From Streptomyces liliifuscus (lineage in GTDB: Bacteria; Actinomycetota; Actinomycetes; Streptomycetales; Streptomycetaceae): a stretch of DNA of 64,000 bases. The notes under the pieces were generated by a model. It was not told the origin of the DNA, made no database searches, and was given only the letters and a program-made list of their open reading frames with translations. Of this stretch, positions 49,400-57,329 are shown piece after piece (the stretch's first letter is position 1; the number at the start of each line of letters is the position of its first letter). The DNA lies in assembly GCF_016598615.1 (NCBI RefSeq), contig NZ_CP066831.1, positions 7,874,001 through 7,938,000 on the forward strand, read 5' to 3'. The translations under genes were made by a program, and so were the position numbers.

Positions 49400-49640
49400 G
49401 CTCCCGCGGTACCACCCTCCTTGGCTCTCCGCCGCTTCCTGCGCGCCGGTGAGCCCCCTCATTGGGGTCGCGATGCCGGGTCTACCGGCCGCTGCCTTTC
49501 GTGCCTCTCGGCTGCGGCTTTCTTCCGGCGGCTCCGGGGTGATCTTCACGTCGCGCCGGCCCCCGGGCTCGCACCGTCCCCGGGTCGCTCCTGGCTGCGT
49601 ACGCCGCTACTCGTCCCCATCCACGCTTCTCGCTCCGCCC
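49400..49640 (-). ncRNA. T-box riboswitch of ileS (translational type)
   Basis: The minus strand carries the T-box core AGGGTGGTACCGCGG (complement of 49404-49418), in which TGGT can pair with the ACCA end of uncharged tRNA-Ile. An ATC triplet in GTGAAGATCACC (complement of 49539-49550) is the likely isoleucine specifier in a short stem I. A TACACT (complement of 49641-49646) suits a -10 placing the transcript start near 49634. No intrinsic terminator with a T-run precedes ileS, and a sequestration helix is present, so control should act on translation. Confidence 0.92.
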
Positions 49641-49646
49641 AGTGTA

Positions 49647-49943
49647 CGGCGCCGGGCGGACAGCGGCCGACCGGTTTTCCCGGGCCCGCGGGCGAGGGGC
49701 GGCGGGGCGCCGGGGAGGTGCCCGGACTGACCCGAATGCCGAGGCGGCCGTGTTCGCATCCTGGGACGGCCGACTCGGCGGATTACCCGGCGGGGAGCTG
49801 GGCACAACGCTTGCAGGCTCGCCGCGCGGTACGGGCGGGGCGGGCGAATCGGGCGGCGTGCCCCGTTGCCGCGGGACTCAAGTCGATTTATCGTCCCAGC
49901 ACGATTCGCGAGCAAGATCACAATATGTGAAGGGGCCGCGGCC
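49647..49943. other. Divergent intergenic region between ileS leader and DksA-type gene
   Basis: No gene is supported. It must contain the upstream parts of both promoters. A small palindrome, TCACAATATGTGA at 49918-49930, lies 13 bases before the DksA-type start and could be an operator. I see nothing else distinctive. Confidence 0.55.
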
Positions 49944-51167
49944 ATGGTGGCGAAGAAGACCGCCGTACAGCAGTCGGCATCCGGCAGATCCACGGGGGCG
50001 GAGCGTTCCGAGAAGGGCGCGGCGAAGCAGGGCGGGGCCAAGAAGACGGTCGGCGGCACGAAGACGGCCGGTCGGAGAACGGCCGCTACGAAGGAAGCCG
50101 GTACGAAGGAAGCCGGTATGGAGGCGGGCGTTACGAAGGCGGGTGCCACGAAGGTCGGCGTCACGAAAACGGCCGCTGTGAAGAAGGCCGCGGCGAAGAA
50201 GGACGCCGTGGGGACCGCTTCTCCGGAGAAGGCCGTTTCGAAAACGGCCACCAAGAAGGCGGTCGCGAGGAAAGCGGTCACCAAGAAGGTGGCCGCCAAG
50301 AAGTCGGTCACCACGAAAGGTGCCACCAAGGAGTCGGCCACCAGGAAAGTGGCTGCTCCGAAGAGGGCCGGCGCGGGGGCGGCCGTACCGAAGAGGGCGG
50401 TCGCGGCGGCCTCCACGGAGGGTGCGATCGCCGAAACGGCCGCCACGAAGAGGGTCGGGACCAAGAAGGCCTCCACCAAGAAGGCGGCCGCCAAGGGGGT
50501 TCCTGCGAAGAAGGCCGCCAGGAAGAGTGCCGCCGGCAAGGGGGCGGGTGAGGCGGGCGTCTCCGCCGCGGAGCCCTCGCGGAAGGCGGGCGGGAAGGGC
50601 ACACGTACGGCCAAGAAAGCGGTCGCTGCAGCGGCCGAGGGTGCGGCGGAGGCCGCGAAGACGACGGGAGCCACGACGGTGGTTGCGAAGAAGACTCCTG
50701 GCACGGCCACGGCCACGGCGGCGAGCAAGGCCGGCGCGGTCCCCAAGGCACGGCTCGCCGCGGCGGAGCCAGGCGAGCTCGCGGTACGCCCCGGTGAGGA
50801 CCCCTGGACCCCGGAGGAGGTCGCGGAGGCACGCACGGGGCTGATGTCGGAGGCCCTGCGGCTGCGGGCCGAGATCACGCACTCCGAGGAGTCCCTGGCG
50901 GGCCTGATGCGCGACTCCGGGGACGGCGCGGGCGACGACCAGGCCGACACCGGCACCAAGAACATCACGCGCGAGAGCGAGATGGCGCTCGCGGCCAACG
51001 CCAGGGAGATGCTGGAGCAGGACGAGCGCGCCCTCGAACGCCTGGACGCGGGCACGTACGGGCTCTGCGAGAGCTGTGGCAACCCCATCGGGAAGGCCCG
51101 TATGCAGGCCTTCCCGCGTGCCACCCTGTGCGTCGAGTGCAAGCAGAAGCAGGAGCGCCGTTACTGA
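49944..51167 (+). CDS. DksA/TraR-type zinc finger protein with a long Lys/Ala-rich histone-like N-terminus
   Basis: A 407-residue protein. Residues 1 to about 290 are a low-complexity basic stretch rich in Lys, Ala, Thr and Val (AKKAAAKK, KTATKKAVARKAVTKKVAAKK) resembling bacterial histone H1-like tails. The last ~115 residues are a TraR/DksA domain: a coiled-coil hairpin (EALRLRAEITHSEESLAGLMRD...ARMLEQDERALERLD-like) and a four-cysteine zinc finger GLCESCGNPIGKARMQAFPRATLCVECK. DksA-type domains bind RNA polymerase; the tail probably binds DNA or RNA. ATG 49944 has AAGGGG upstream. lspA follows after 110 bases. Its role is inferred, not known. Confidence 0.85.
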   Translation: MVAKKTAVQQSASGRSTGAERSEKGAAKQGGAKKTVGGTKTAGRRTAATKEAGTKEAGMEAGVTKAGATKVGVTKTAAVKKAAAKKDAVGTASPEKAVSKTATKKAVARKAVTKKVAAKKSVTTKGATKESATRKVAAPKRAGAGAAVPKRAVAAASTEGAIAETAATKRVGTKKASTKKAAAKGVPAKKAARKSAAGKGAGEAGVSAAEPSRKAGGKGTRTAKKAVAAAAEGAAEAAKTTGATTVVAKKTPGTATATAASKAGAVPKARLAAAEPGELAVRPGEDPWTPEEVAEARTGLMSEALRLRAEITHSEESLAGLMRDSGDGAGDDQADTGTKNITRESEMALAANAREMLEQDERALERLDAGTYGLCESCGNPIGKARMQAFPRATLCVECKQKQERRY

Positions 51168-51195
51168 TCGGCCAATGATCCGATACTGATCGGCC
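51162..51195 (+). repeat. 12-bp direct repeat after the DksA-type gene
   Basis: TACTGATCGGCC occurs at 51162-51173 and 51184-51195, spaced 22 bp start to start. The first copy overlaps the stop codon of the DksA-type gene. GATC and GGCC elements give local symmetry; function is unknown. Confidence 0.6.
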
Positions 51196-51277
51196 CGGTG
51201 CGCCTCCTGAGCACATGGGCGCGGTGGGCCGTGCCGTACTCTCGTCCTCAGTCAGGCACCTAGGTTGAGGGACTCAC

Positions 51278-51952
51278 GTGGCAGAGGCGGAGCGGATCAT
51301 CGGTACGCCGGATATCCCGGAGGCGGCTGGCGCCGAGCCGGAGCAGACCGACCAGAGCGCGGCGGCGGGCGAGCGGTCCGACGCCCAGGGGGCGCAGGAC
51401 CCGGCCGGGAGCGAGGGCTCCGACTCCGGTTCCGAGGAGGCGGCGGCCCCGGCCGGGCCCTCCAGGGGCAAGCGCCGGATCGCCGTGCTGTTCACGGTCG
51501 CCGTCCTCGCGTACGCGCTGGACCTGATCAGCAAGATGATCGTGGTCGCGAAGCTGGAGCACCACGAGCCGATCGAGATCATCGGCGACTGGCTGAGGTT
51601 CGAGGCGATCCGCAACGCGGGCGCGGCCTTCGGTATCGGCGAGGCCTTCACCGTCATCTTCACGGTGATCGCGGCGGCCGTGATCGTGGTGATCGCCCGG
51701 CTCGCCCGCAAGCTCTACAGCCTTCCCTGGGCGATCGCGCTCGGCCTGCTCCTCGGCGGTGCGCTCGGCAACCTCACCGACCGGATCTTCCGCGCGCCGG
51801 GCGTCTTCGAGGGCGCGGTCGTCGACTTCATCGCGCCCAAGCACTTCGCGGTCTTCAACCTCGCCGACTCCGCGATCGTCTGCGGCGGCATCCTGATCGT
51901 GCTGCTGTCCTTCCGGGGGCTCGACCCGGACGGCACCGTCCACAAGGACTGA
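51278..51952 (+). CDS. lspA: Signal peptidase II (lipoprotein signal peptidase)
   Basis: A 224-residue protein with four membrane helices. The catalytic aspartates lie in GALGNLTDRIFR and FNLADSAIV, and RNAGAAFGIG is the conserved third motif. The enzyme removes signal peptides from prolipoproteins. The N-terminal ~65 residues are an acidic Glu/Ser/Ala/Gly-rich cytoplasmic extension before KRRIAVLFTVAVLAYALDLISK, longer than in E. coli LspA. GTG 51278 has GAGG about seven bases upstream. rluD follows 81 bases downstream. Confidence 0.95.
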   Translation: MAEAERIIGTPDIPEAAGAEPEQTDQSAAAGERSDAQGAQDPAGSEGSDSGSEEAAAPAGPSRGKRRIAVLFTVAVLAYALDLISKMIVVAKLEHHEPIEIIGDWLRFEAIRNAGAAFGIGEAFTVIFTVIAAAVIVVIARLARKLYSLPWAIALGLLLGGALGNLTDRIFRAPGVFEGAVVDFIAPKHFAVFNLADSAIVCGGILIVLLSFRGLDPDGTVHKD

Positions 51953-52033
51953 GAGCCCGCCCACGGGCTGTCGGGAGGCACTGTTGTTCGGGCTCTGGTC
52001 AGGGGTGTCGGACCTGTCCGGCATACTCGACGG

Positions 52034-52978
52034 GTGAGCACCAGTCCCGAGATCCGTACCCTGCCCGTGCCCGACGGCCTGGAGGGCGAGCGTGTCGACG
52101 CCGCCATCTCCCGCATGTTCGGCTTCTCCCGCACGAAGGCCGCCGAGCTTGCCGCGGCGGGGAAGGTCACGGTCGACGGCTCGGTGGTCGGTAAGTCCGA
52201 GCGGGTGCACGGCGGCGCCTGGCTCGAGGTCGAGATGCCGCAGGCGCCCGCGCCCGTGCAGATCGTCGCCGAGCCCGTCGAGGGCATGGAGATCGTGCAC
52301 GACGACGACGACGTGGTCGTGATCGTCAAGCCTGTCGGCGTCGCCGCGCATCCCAGCCCCGGCTGGTCCGGGCCGACCGTGATCGGCGGCCTCGCCGCTG
52401 CCGGGTACCGGATCTCGACCTCGGGAGCCTCGGAGCGCCAGGGCATCGTGCACCGCCTCGACGTCGGCACCTCGGGCCTGATGGTGGTCGCCAAGTCGGA
52501 GTACGCGTACACGTCGCTGAAGCGCCAGTTCAAGGAGCGCACGGTCGACAAGCGCTACCACGCGCTCGTCCAGGGCCACCCGGACCCCACCAGCGGCACC
52601 ATCGACGCCCCCATCGGCCGGCACCCGAACCACGACTACAAGTGGGCGGTCACGGCCGAGGGCAAGCCCTCCGTGACGCACTACGACCTGATCGAGGCGT
52701 TCCGTGCGGCCTCGCTGCTCGACATCAAGCTGGAGACCGGGCGCACGCATCAGATCCGCGTCCACATGTCGGCCCACCGGCACCCCTGCGTCGGCGACCT
52801 GACGTACGGCGCGGACCCCACGCTCGCCAAGCGGCTCGGGATCACCCGGCAGTGGCTGCAGGCCGTGAAGCTCGGCTTCGAGCACCCCGGGGACGGCCAG
52901 TGGGTCGAGTTCGAGAGCGGCTACGCGGAGGACCTGCAGAAGGCGCTGGACCGTGTCCGGGAGGAAAGCTACGCATGA
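52034..52978 (+). CDS. RluD-type ribosomal large-subunit pseudouridine synthase
   Basis: A 314-residue enzyme with an N-terminal S4 RNA-binding domain (GERVDAAISRMFGFSRTKAAELAAAGKVTVDGSVVGKSERVHGGAWLEVEMP) and a RluA-family catalytic domain. The catalytic Asp lies in GIVHRLDVGTSGLMVVAKS, and KLETGRTHQIRVHMSAHRHPCVGDLTYG is the second family motif. It should convert uridines in 23S rRNA helix 69 to pseudouridine. The stop overlaps the start of the GNAT gene (ATGA), so the two are co-translated. Confidence 0.93.
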   Translation: MSTSPEIRTLPVPDGLEGERVDAAISRMFGFSRTKAAELAAAGKVTVDGSVVGKSERVHGGAWLEVEMPQAPAPVQIVAEPVEGMEIVHDDDDVVVIVKPVGVAAHPSPGWSGPTVIGGLAAAGYRISTSGASERQGIVHRLDVGTSGLMVVAKSEYAYTSLKRQFKERTVDKRYHALVQGHPDPTSGTIDAPIGRHPNHDYKWAVTAEGKPSVTHYDLIEAFRAASLLDIKLETGRTHQIRVHMSAHRHPCVGDLTYGADPTLAKRLGITRQWLQAVKLGFEHPGDGQWVEFESGYAEDLQKALDRVREESYA

Positions 52979-53445
52979 GTTCGCCGTCCTACGTGGTGCG
53001 TGTGGCCGAGGACCCCGCCGACCGTGAGGCCTGCTTCGCGGTGCGCAAGGAGGTCTTCGTCGTCGAGCAGGGGGTCCCTGAGGACCTCGAGTACGACGCG
53101 TACGACGCCGATGCCGTGCATGTGGTCGCGGTGCGCGAGGACGGGCTGCCGTTCGGTGCGGGGCGGCTGCTGTACGGCGAGGTGGCGGCCGCCAAGACCG
53201 GCGGTGAGCCCGGTGTCGGGTCCCTGGGGCGGCTCGCCGTCCTCAAGGCCGCGCGTGGACTCGGTGTCGGGGTCGCGCTCGTGCGGGGCATCGAGGACGC
53301 GGCACGCGCGCGTGGGCTGACGGCGGTGGATCTGCATGCGCAGACTCATGCGCTCGGGTTCTATGAGCGGCTGGGGTATGTGGCGTACGGGCCGGAGTTC
53401 TTCGATGCGGGGATCGCGCATCTGGCGATGCGGCGGGGGCTTTAG
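52975..53445 (+). CDS. GNAT family N-acetyltransferase (ElaA-like)
   Basis: A 156-residue acetyltransferase. CFAVRKEVFVVEQGVPEDLEYDAYDADAVHVVAV is typical of the ElaA-like branch, and the acetyl-CoA loop is in SLGRLAVLKAARGLGVGVALVRGIEDAARARG. The final HAQTHALGFYERLGYVAYGPEFFDAGIAHLAMRRG matches the GNAT C-terminus. The substrate is unknown. The ATG at 52975 overlaps the rluD stop and GAGGAA lies upstream. The last third uses somewhat less biased codons. It is followed by a tandem repeat and a terminator hairpin. Confidence 0.92.
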   Translation: MSSPSYVVRVAEDPADREACFAVRKEVFVVEQGVPEDLEYDAYDADAVHVVAVREDGLPFGAGRLLYGEVAAAKTGGEPGVGSLGRLAVLKAARGLGVGVALVRGIEDAARARGLTAVDLHAQTHALGFYERLGYVAYGPEFFDAGIAHLAMRRGL

Positions 53446-53496
53446 GGCGGCTGGGGTCCGGTTGTGGGATCGGCTGCGGGGTGGTGGGGGCTGGTC

Positions 53497-53636
53497 GCGC
53501 AGTTCCTCGCGCCCCTGAAAGACTGCGCGGTTCCCCGCGCCCCTGAAACACTGCGCGGTTCCCGGCGTCCCTGAAAAACTGCGCGGTTCCCCGCGCTTCT
53601 GAAAGATTGCGCAGTTCCTCGCGCCCCTTGAAGGGG
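53497..53636 (+). repeat. Tandem repeat, 28 bp x 5, of a dispersed Streptomyces intergenic element
   Basis: Five exact-length units start at 53497, 53525, 53553, 53581 and 53609. Each follows the pattern GCGCRGTTCCYCGCGCCCCT plus GAAAnACT with one to four differences between copies. Related single copies occur at 9205-9234 and 55400-55437. From experience such GCGCAGTTCCCCGCGCCCCT elements are abundant between Streptomyces genes, but a five-copy array is less usual. It lies 51 bases after the GNAT gene and is not coding (period 28). Confidence 0.92.
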
Positions 53637-53640
53637 CGCG
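53620..53640 (+). terminator. Hairpin terminator formed by the last repeat copy
   Basis: CGCGCCCC (53620-53627) and GGGGCGCG (53633-53640) enclose a TTGAA loop and are followed by TTTGTTGTT, the only copy of the array that completes a hairpin with a T-rich tail. It would end the lspA-rluD-GNAT transcript. Confidence 0.75.
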
Positions 53641-53701
53641 TTTGTTGTTGAGTGGCACGCTTGGGGTCTGGCCTGTCTTGATCGTCTAGACCCAGTCCGG
53701 A

Positions 53702-55297
53702 GTGCTGACCGTGGATCAGTTGGCCCTGTTGTTCGTGATGTTGCTCGGGGCTGTGCTGAGCGTCCCGTTGGGGGACCGGCTCGGGCTTCCGTCGCCGGTG
53801 CTGATGACGCTGCTCGGAATCGTGCTGGCCGTCCTCGATTTCGTACCGAACGTGGACATCCCGCCCGAGCTGATTCTGCCCGCGCTGCTGCCGCCGCTGC
53901 TGTACGCCGCCGTACGACGTACCTCCTGGCGGCAGTTCACCGCAAACAAACGGCCGATCTTCCTGCTCGCCGTGGCTCTGGTGTTCGTCACCACCGCAGT
54001 GGTGGCCGTGGTCGCCCATGCGATCGTGCCCGGGCTGCCGATCGCCGCCGCCGTGGCACTGGGGGCGCTGGTGGCGCCGCCCGACCCGGTCGCGGCCACC
54101 GCCGTCGCGGGGAAGCTCGGGCTGCCGCGCCGGCTGGTGTCGATCCTGGAGGGCGAGGGGCTGTTCAACGACGTGACGGCCATCGTGCTGTACCACGTCG
54201 CCATCGCCGCGGCCGTCAGCGGCACCTTCTCGCTGCCGGGCGCCGCGCTCGACTTCCTGCTGTCCGCCGTCGTCGCCGTGGCGATGGGTTTCGGGCTCGG
54301 ATGGGGCACCAACCGGCTGATGGACTACCTCGGGGACCCGACGCTGCAGATCGGGCTGACCCTGCTCGTGCCGTACGCCTCGTACGTACTGGCCGAGGAG
54401 CTGCACGGGTCCGGGGTGCTGGCGGTGCTCACCACCGCGTTGTTCCTGGCGGAGTACGCGAACGACGCCGACGACGTGATGACGCGGCTCGCCGGGCACA
54501 CGTTCTGGGACATCGTCGACACGTTGGTCACCGGGGTGGCGTTCGGGCTCATCGGGCTGGAACTGCACAACGCGATCAGGACGGCGTCCGGGCGGTGGGA
54601 GGAGATGCTCGGGTGGGCCGCCGCGATCGTGGGGGTCGTCGTGTTCGTACGGCTGGCGTATCTGCTGCCCGCGACCTGGCTGACGAAGCGGTTGCACGCG
54701 AAGCGGGACCACGACGAGGACATTCCGACGAGCTGGCGGGAGACCGTCGTCATGTGGTGGGCCGGGATGCGCGGAGTGGCCTCCGTCGCCCTCGCGCTGG
54801 CCATTCCGCTGGAGACGGACAGCGGGGCGCCGTTTCCCAACCGGGACGAGATGGTGTTCATCGCGTTCGGGGTGATCATGGCGACGCTCGTGGTGCAGGG
54901 GCTGAGCCTGCCGTGGCTGGTCCGGAGGCTGGGGGTGCGGGCCGATACGGATCGGGAGCAGGAGTTCGAGAAGGCGCTGGCCCTGCGGGCGGCGAAGGCG
55001 GCGAAGCGGCGGCTGCGGGAGATCGAGGAGGTCGAGGAACTTCCGGAGGAGCTTTCCGAGCAGTTGTTGCGGCGGGCCTTCGACATCGGGTTCCGGATCA
55101 GTCCCGACATGGGGGAGGACGAGCGGCGGGAGGGGCACGAGCATCGCGTTCGGCGGATCAAGCGGGTTCGGCGGATTCAGGGGGAGATGTTGTCCGCGGC
55201 TCGGCATGAGGTGTTGGCCGCGCGTAGCGAGGCCGGGGCCGATCCTGAGGTGGTGGATCGGGTGTTGCGGCATTTGGATGTGCGGAGCCTTCGGTGA
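53702..55297 (+). CDS. Na+/H+ (cation/proton) antiporter, CPA1 family
   Basis: A 531-residue transporter with about 12 membrane helices followed by a ~110-residue cytoplasmic Arg/Glu-rich coiled tail (REQEFEKALALRAAKAAKRRLREIEEVEELPEELSEQLLRRAFDIG). LGALVAPPDPVAATAVAGKLGLPRRLVSILEGEGLFNDVTAIVLYHVA carries the Asp-Pro and Asn-Asp motifs of the ion site, and RETVVMWWAGMRGVASVALALAIP is the second CPA1 hallmark. It should exchange Na+ or K+ for H+ in pH and salt homeostasis. GTG 53702 begins VLTVDQLALLFVMLLG. Codons near the 3' end are less GC-biased than average. Confidence 0.92.
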   Translation: MLTVDQLALLFVMLLGAVLSVPLGDRLGLPSPVLMTLLGIVLAVLDFVPNVDIPPELILPALLPPLLYAAVRRTSWRQFTANKRPIFLLAVALVFVTTAVVAVVAHAIVPGLPIAAAVALGALVAPPDPVAATAVAGKLGLPRRLVSILEGEGLFNDVTAIVLYHVAIAAAVSGTFSLPGAALDFLLSAVVAVAMGFGLGWGTNRLMDYLGDPTLQIGLTLLVPYASYVLAEELHGSGVLAVLTTALFLAEYANDADDVMTRLAGHTFWDIVDTLVTGVAFGLIGLELHNAIRTASGRWEEMLGWAAAIVGVVVFVRLAYLLPATWLTKRLHAKRDHDEDIPTSWRETVVMWWAGMRGVASVALALAIPLETDSGAPFPNRDEMVFIAFGVIMATLVVQGLSLPWLVRRLGVRADTDREQEFEKALALRAAKAAKRRLREIEEVEELPEELSEQLLRRAFDIGFRISPDMGEDERREGHEHRVRRIKRVRRIQGEMLSAARHEVLAARSEAGADPEVVDRVLRHLDVRSLR

Positions 55298-55418
55298 TCT
55301 TTTGGGGCTTTCCCGCCCGCTCCGCCCGTTTCAACCTCTCCTGCAAGGCGGGGGTTTCTTGTGGGGGCTCGTCTTCGTCGGCGAGTGTGCGTTCGCTGTG
55401 GCTGAGCGCGCCGTTCCC

Positions 55419-55437
55419 CGCGCCCCTTTGGGGCGCG
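55419..55437. terminator. Bidirectional hairpin between convergent genes, dispersed-repeat copy
   Basis: CGCGCCCC (55419-55426) pairs with GGGGCGCG (55430-55437) across a TTT loop. It is part of a degenerate copy of the repeat seen at 53497-53636 and lies between the antiporter (stop 55297) and the convergent MscS gene (stop 55449). Confidence 0.75.
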
Positions 55438-55448
55438 CCCCCGGCCTG

Positions 55449-56570
55449 CTAGCCCCGGCCCGTCCTCGGTGGTTCCACCGCTCGGCCCCGTGTTGTTCTC
55501 GGGGGTTGGCCTTCGTTGCCGTTCGGGTTGGTGCCCGGGGGGAGGATCGCGTCGGCCGTGTTGACTCGGGGCAGGGCGTAGGGGTGGTTGGCGGTCAGCC
55601 AGCGGACCATCTGTTCGCGGACGGTGACGCGGACCGTCCAGATGTCGTCCGCGTCCTTCGCGGTGACCAGGGCGCGCACCTCGATGGTGCTGGGGGTGGC
55701 GTCGGTGACGGCGAGGCCGTAGTCGCGGCCGTCCCAGGCGGGGCACTCGCGAAGGATGTCGCGGAGCTTGTCGCGCATCTCCTCGACGGGCGCGCTGTGG
55801 TCCAGGTGGAAGAAGACCGTGCCGGTCATCTGCACACCGCCGCGGGACCAGTTCTCGAACGGCTGGGACGTGAAGTACGAGACCGGCATGGTGATCCGGC
55901 GCTCGTCCCAGGTGCGGACGGTCAGGAAGGTCAGGGTGATCTCGTCGACCGTGCCCCATTCGCCGTCCACCACGACCGTGTCGCCGATGCGCACCATGTC
56001 GCCGAAGGCGATCTGCAGCCCGGCGAACATGTTGCTGAGCGTGGACTGCGCGGCCACACCGGCGACGATGCCGAGGATGCCGGCCGAGGCGAGCAGCGAG
56101 GCGCCGGCCGCGCGCATCGCGGGGAACGTCAGCAGCATCGCGGCGACCGCGACCACACCGACGATCGCCGACACCACACGCTGGATCAGCGTCACCTGCG
56201 TACGGACTCGGCGGACCCGGGCCGGATCGCGGTGGGCGTTGGCGTAGCGGGAGTACGAGGAGTCGACGATCGCCGTCGCGATACGGATCACCAGCCAGGC
56301 CGTGGAGCCGATGAGGACCAGCGTCAGGAGCTGGCCGATCCCGGCGGAGTGGTCGACGGCGATCTCGGCCTGGTCGTAGGACCCTCTCAGCAGCGCCGTG
56401 CACATCACGACCTGCAGTGGCAGGCGGCAGCGGCGCAGCAGGCCCCACAGAGGGACCCCCTGGTGGCGTTGGACGGCACGCTTGAGCAACAGGTCGGCGA
56501 TCCAGCCGACCAGCAGCGTCACTACGAGCGAGCCGCCGACGACGATCAGCGGGCGCAGCACGTTCTCCAT
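55449..56570 (-). CDS. MscS family mechanosensitive ion channel protein
   Basis: A 373-residue membrane protein with four or so N-terminal helices and the MscS pore and beta domains. RAAGASLLASAGILGIVAGVAAQSTLSNMFAGLQIAFGDMVRIGDTVVVDGEWGTVDEITLTFLTVRTWDERRITMPVSYF contains the pore-lining helix and the family's beta-domain motif. The C-terminal soluble part ends in an Asn/Pro/Arg-rich tail. It should open on membrane tension and release solutes after osmotic downshock. ATG 56570 is used; the sequence upstream is not conserved-looking. It is divergent to the hydrolase gene. Confidence 0.92.
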   Translation of the reverse strand: MENVLRPLIVVGGSLVVTLLVGWIADLLLKRAVQRHQGVPLWGLLRRCRLPLQVVMCTALLRGSYDQAEIAVDHSAGIGQLLTLVLIGSTAWLVIRIATAIVDSSYSRYANAHRDPARVRRVRTQVTLIQRVVSAIVGVVAVAAMLLTFPAMRAAGASLLASAGILGIVAGVAAQSTLSNMFAGLQIAFGDMVRIGDTVVVDGEWGTVDEITLTFLTVRTWDERRITMPVSYFTSQPFENWSRGGVQMTGTVFFHLDHSAPVEEMRDKLRDILRECPAWDGRDYGLAVTDATPSTIEVRALVTAKDADDIWTVRVTVREQMVRWLTANHPYALPRVNTADAILPPGTNPNGNEGQPPRTTRGRAVEPPRTGRG

Positions 56571-56691
56571 GCCCTCGACCGTAACCGGACAGGGGCCGTC
56601 ATGAACATGTGGTCTCGGCCCCATCGCCCGTGGCCATCACCCGGTCCCGCCCGGCCCCGGCATTGTCGGTCGCGGCTGGCACCATGGGCTC

Positions 56692-57261
56692 ATGAACATC
56701 ATGCTCTTCCATTCGACCTACGGGCTGCGGCCCGCGGTGCGTGACGCGGCGGACCGGCTGCGTGCGGCGGGACACGAGGTGTGGACGCCCGATCTCTTCG
56801 AGGGGCGCACCTTCGAGACCGTCGAGGAGGGCAGGGCCTTCAAGGACGAGCTCGGCAAGGAGGAGCTGCTGAAGCGCGCGATCCTGGCCGCGGCCCCCTA
56901 CTCGGACCGGGGAATCGTGTACGCCGGGTTCTCGCTCGGCGCGGCGACCGCCCAGACCCTCGCGCTCGGCGACAGCAAGGCCCGCGGGCTGCTGCTCCTG
57001 CACGGCACGTCCGACCTCGCGCCGAACGCCTCGGTGGACGATCTGCCGGTCCAGCTGCATGTCGCGGAGCCGGACGCCTTCGAGCCCGACGACTGGCTGA
57101 GCGCCTGGTATCTGCAGATGGGGAAGGCGGGCGCCGACGTGGAGATCTACAGATACGCGGGCGCCGGGCACCTCTACACCGACCCCGGCCTGCCGGACTA
57201 CGACAAGGAGGCCGCCGAGGCCACCTGGCAGGTGGCGCTCGGCTTCCTCGACAGCCTGTAG
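56692..57261 (+). CDS. Dienelactone hydrolase family protein
   Basis: A 189-residue alpha/beta hydrolase. The start NIMLFHSTYGLRPAVRDAADRLRAAGHEVWTPDLFEGRTFETVEEG is typical of the dienelactone hydrolase family. The nucleophile elbow is GFSLGAATAQ with Ser where classical dienelactone hydrolases have Cys; an acid lies in AEPDAFEPDDW and the His in YAGAGHLYTD, completing a triad. The substrate is unknown, and the small size suggests a broad esterase-like role. It is a single gene between divergent MscS and convergent phoD. Confidence 0.88.
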   Translation: MNIMLFHSTYGLRPAVRDAADRLRAAGHEVWTPDLFEGRTFETVEEGRAFKDELGKEELLKRAILAAAPYSDRGIVYAGFSLGAATAQTLALGDSKARGLLLLHGTSDLAPNASVDDLPVQLHVAEPDAFEPDDWLSAWYLQMGKAGADVEIYRYAGAGHLYTDPGLPDYDKEAAEATWQVALGFLDSL

Positions 57262-57329
57262 CGCGGCTGTGGTCCGGTGGTAGCCGGCTGGGGTCCGGCG
57301 GCGACGGGCTCCGGCCCGGCCGTGCCGGA

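Noticed and set aside
46766..49930. A 1054-codon open frame on the plus strand, antisense to ileS
   Set aside because: High-GC DNA leaves long antisense frames open. The translation is Arg/Gly/Val-rich without any domain, while the minus strand encodes a complete isoleucyl-tRNA synthetase.
49918..49930. TCACAATATGTGA as a CRP-type site
   Set aside because: The half-sites are in the reverse order and spacing of a CRP site (TGTGA-N6-TCACA). It is kept only as an unassigned palindrome.
53497..53636. Regular 28-bp repeats that could suggest a CRISPR array
   Set aside because: The repeats are directly adjacent with no variable spacers, no cas genes are present, and the unit is a dispersed Streptomyces intergenic element.
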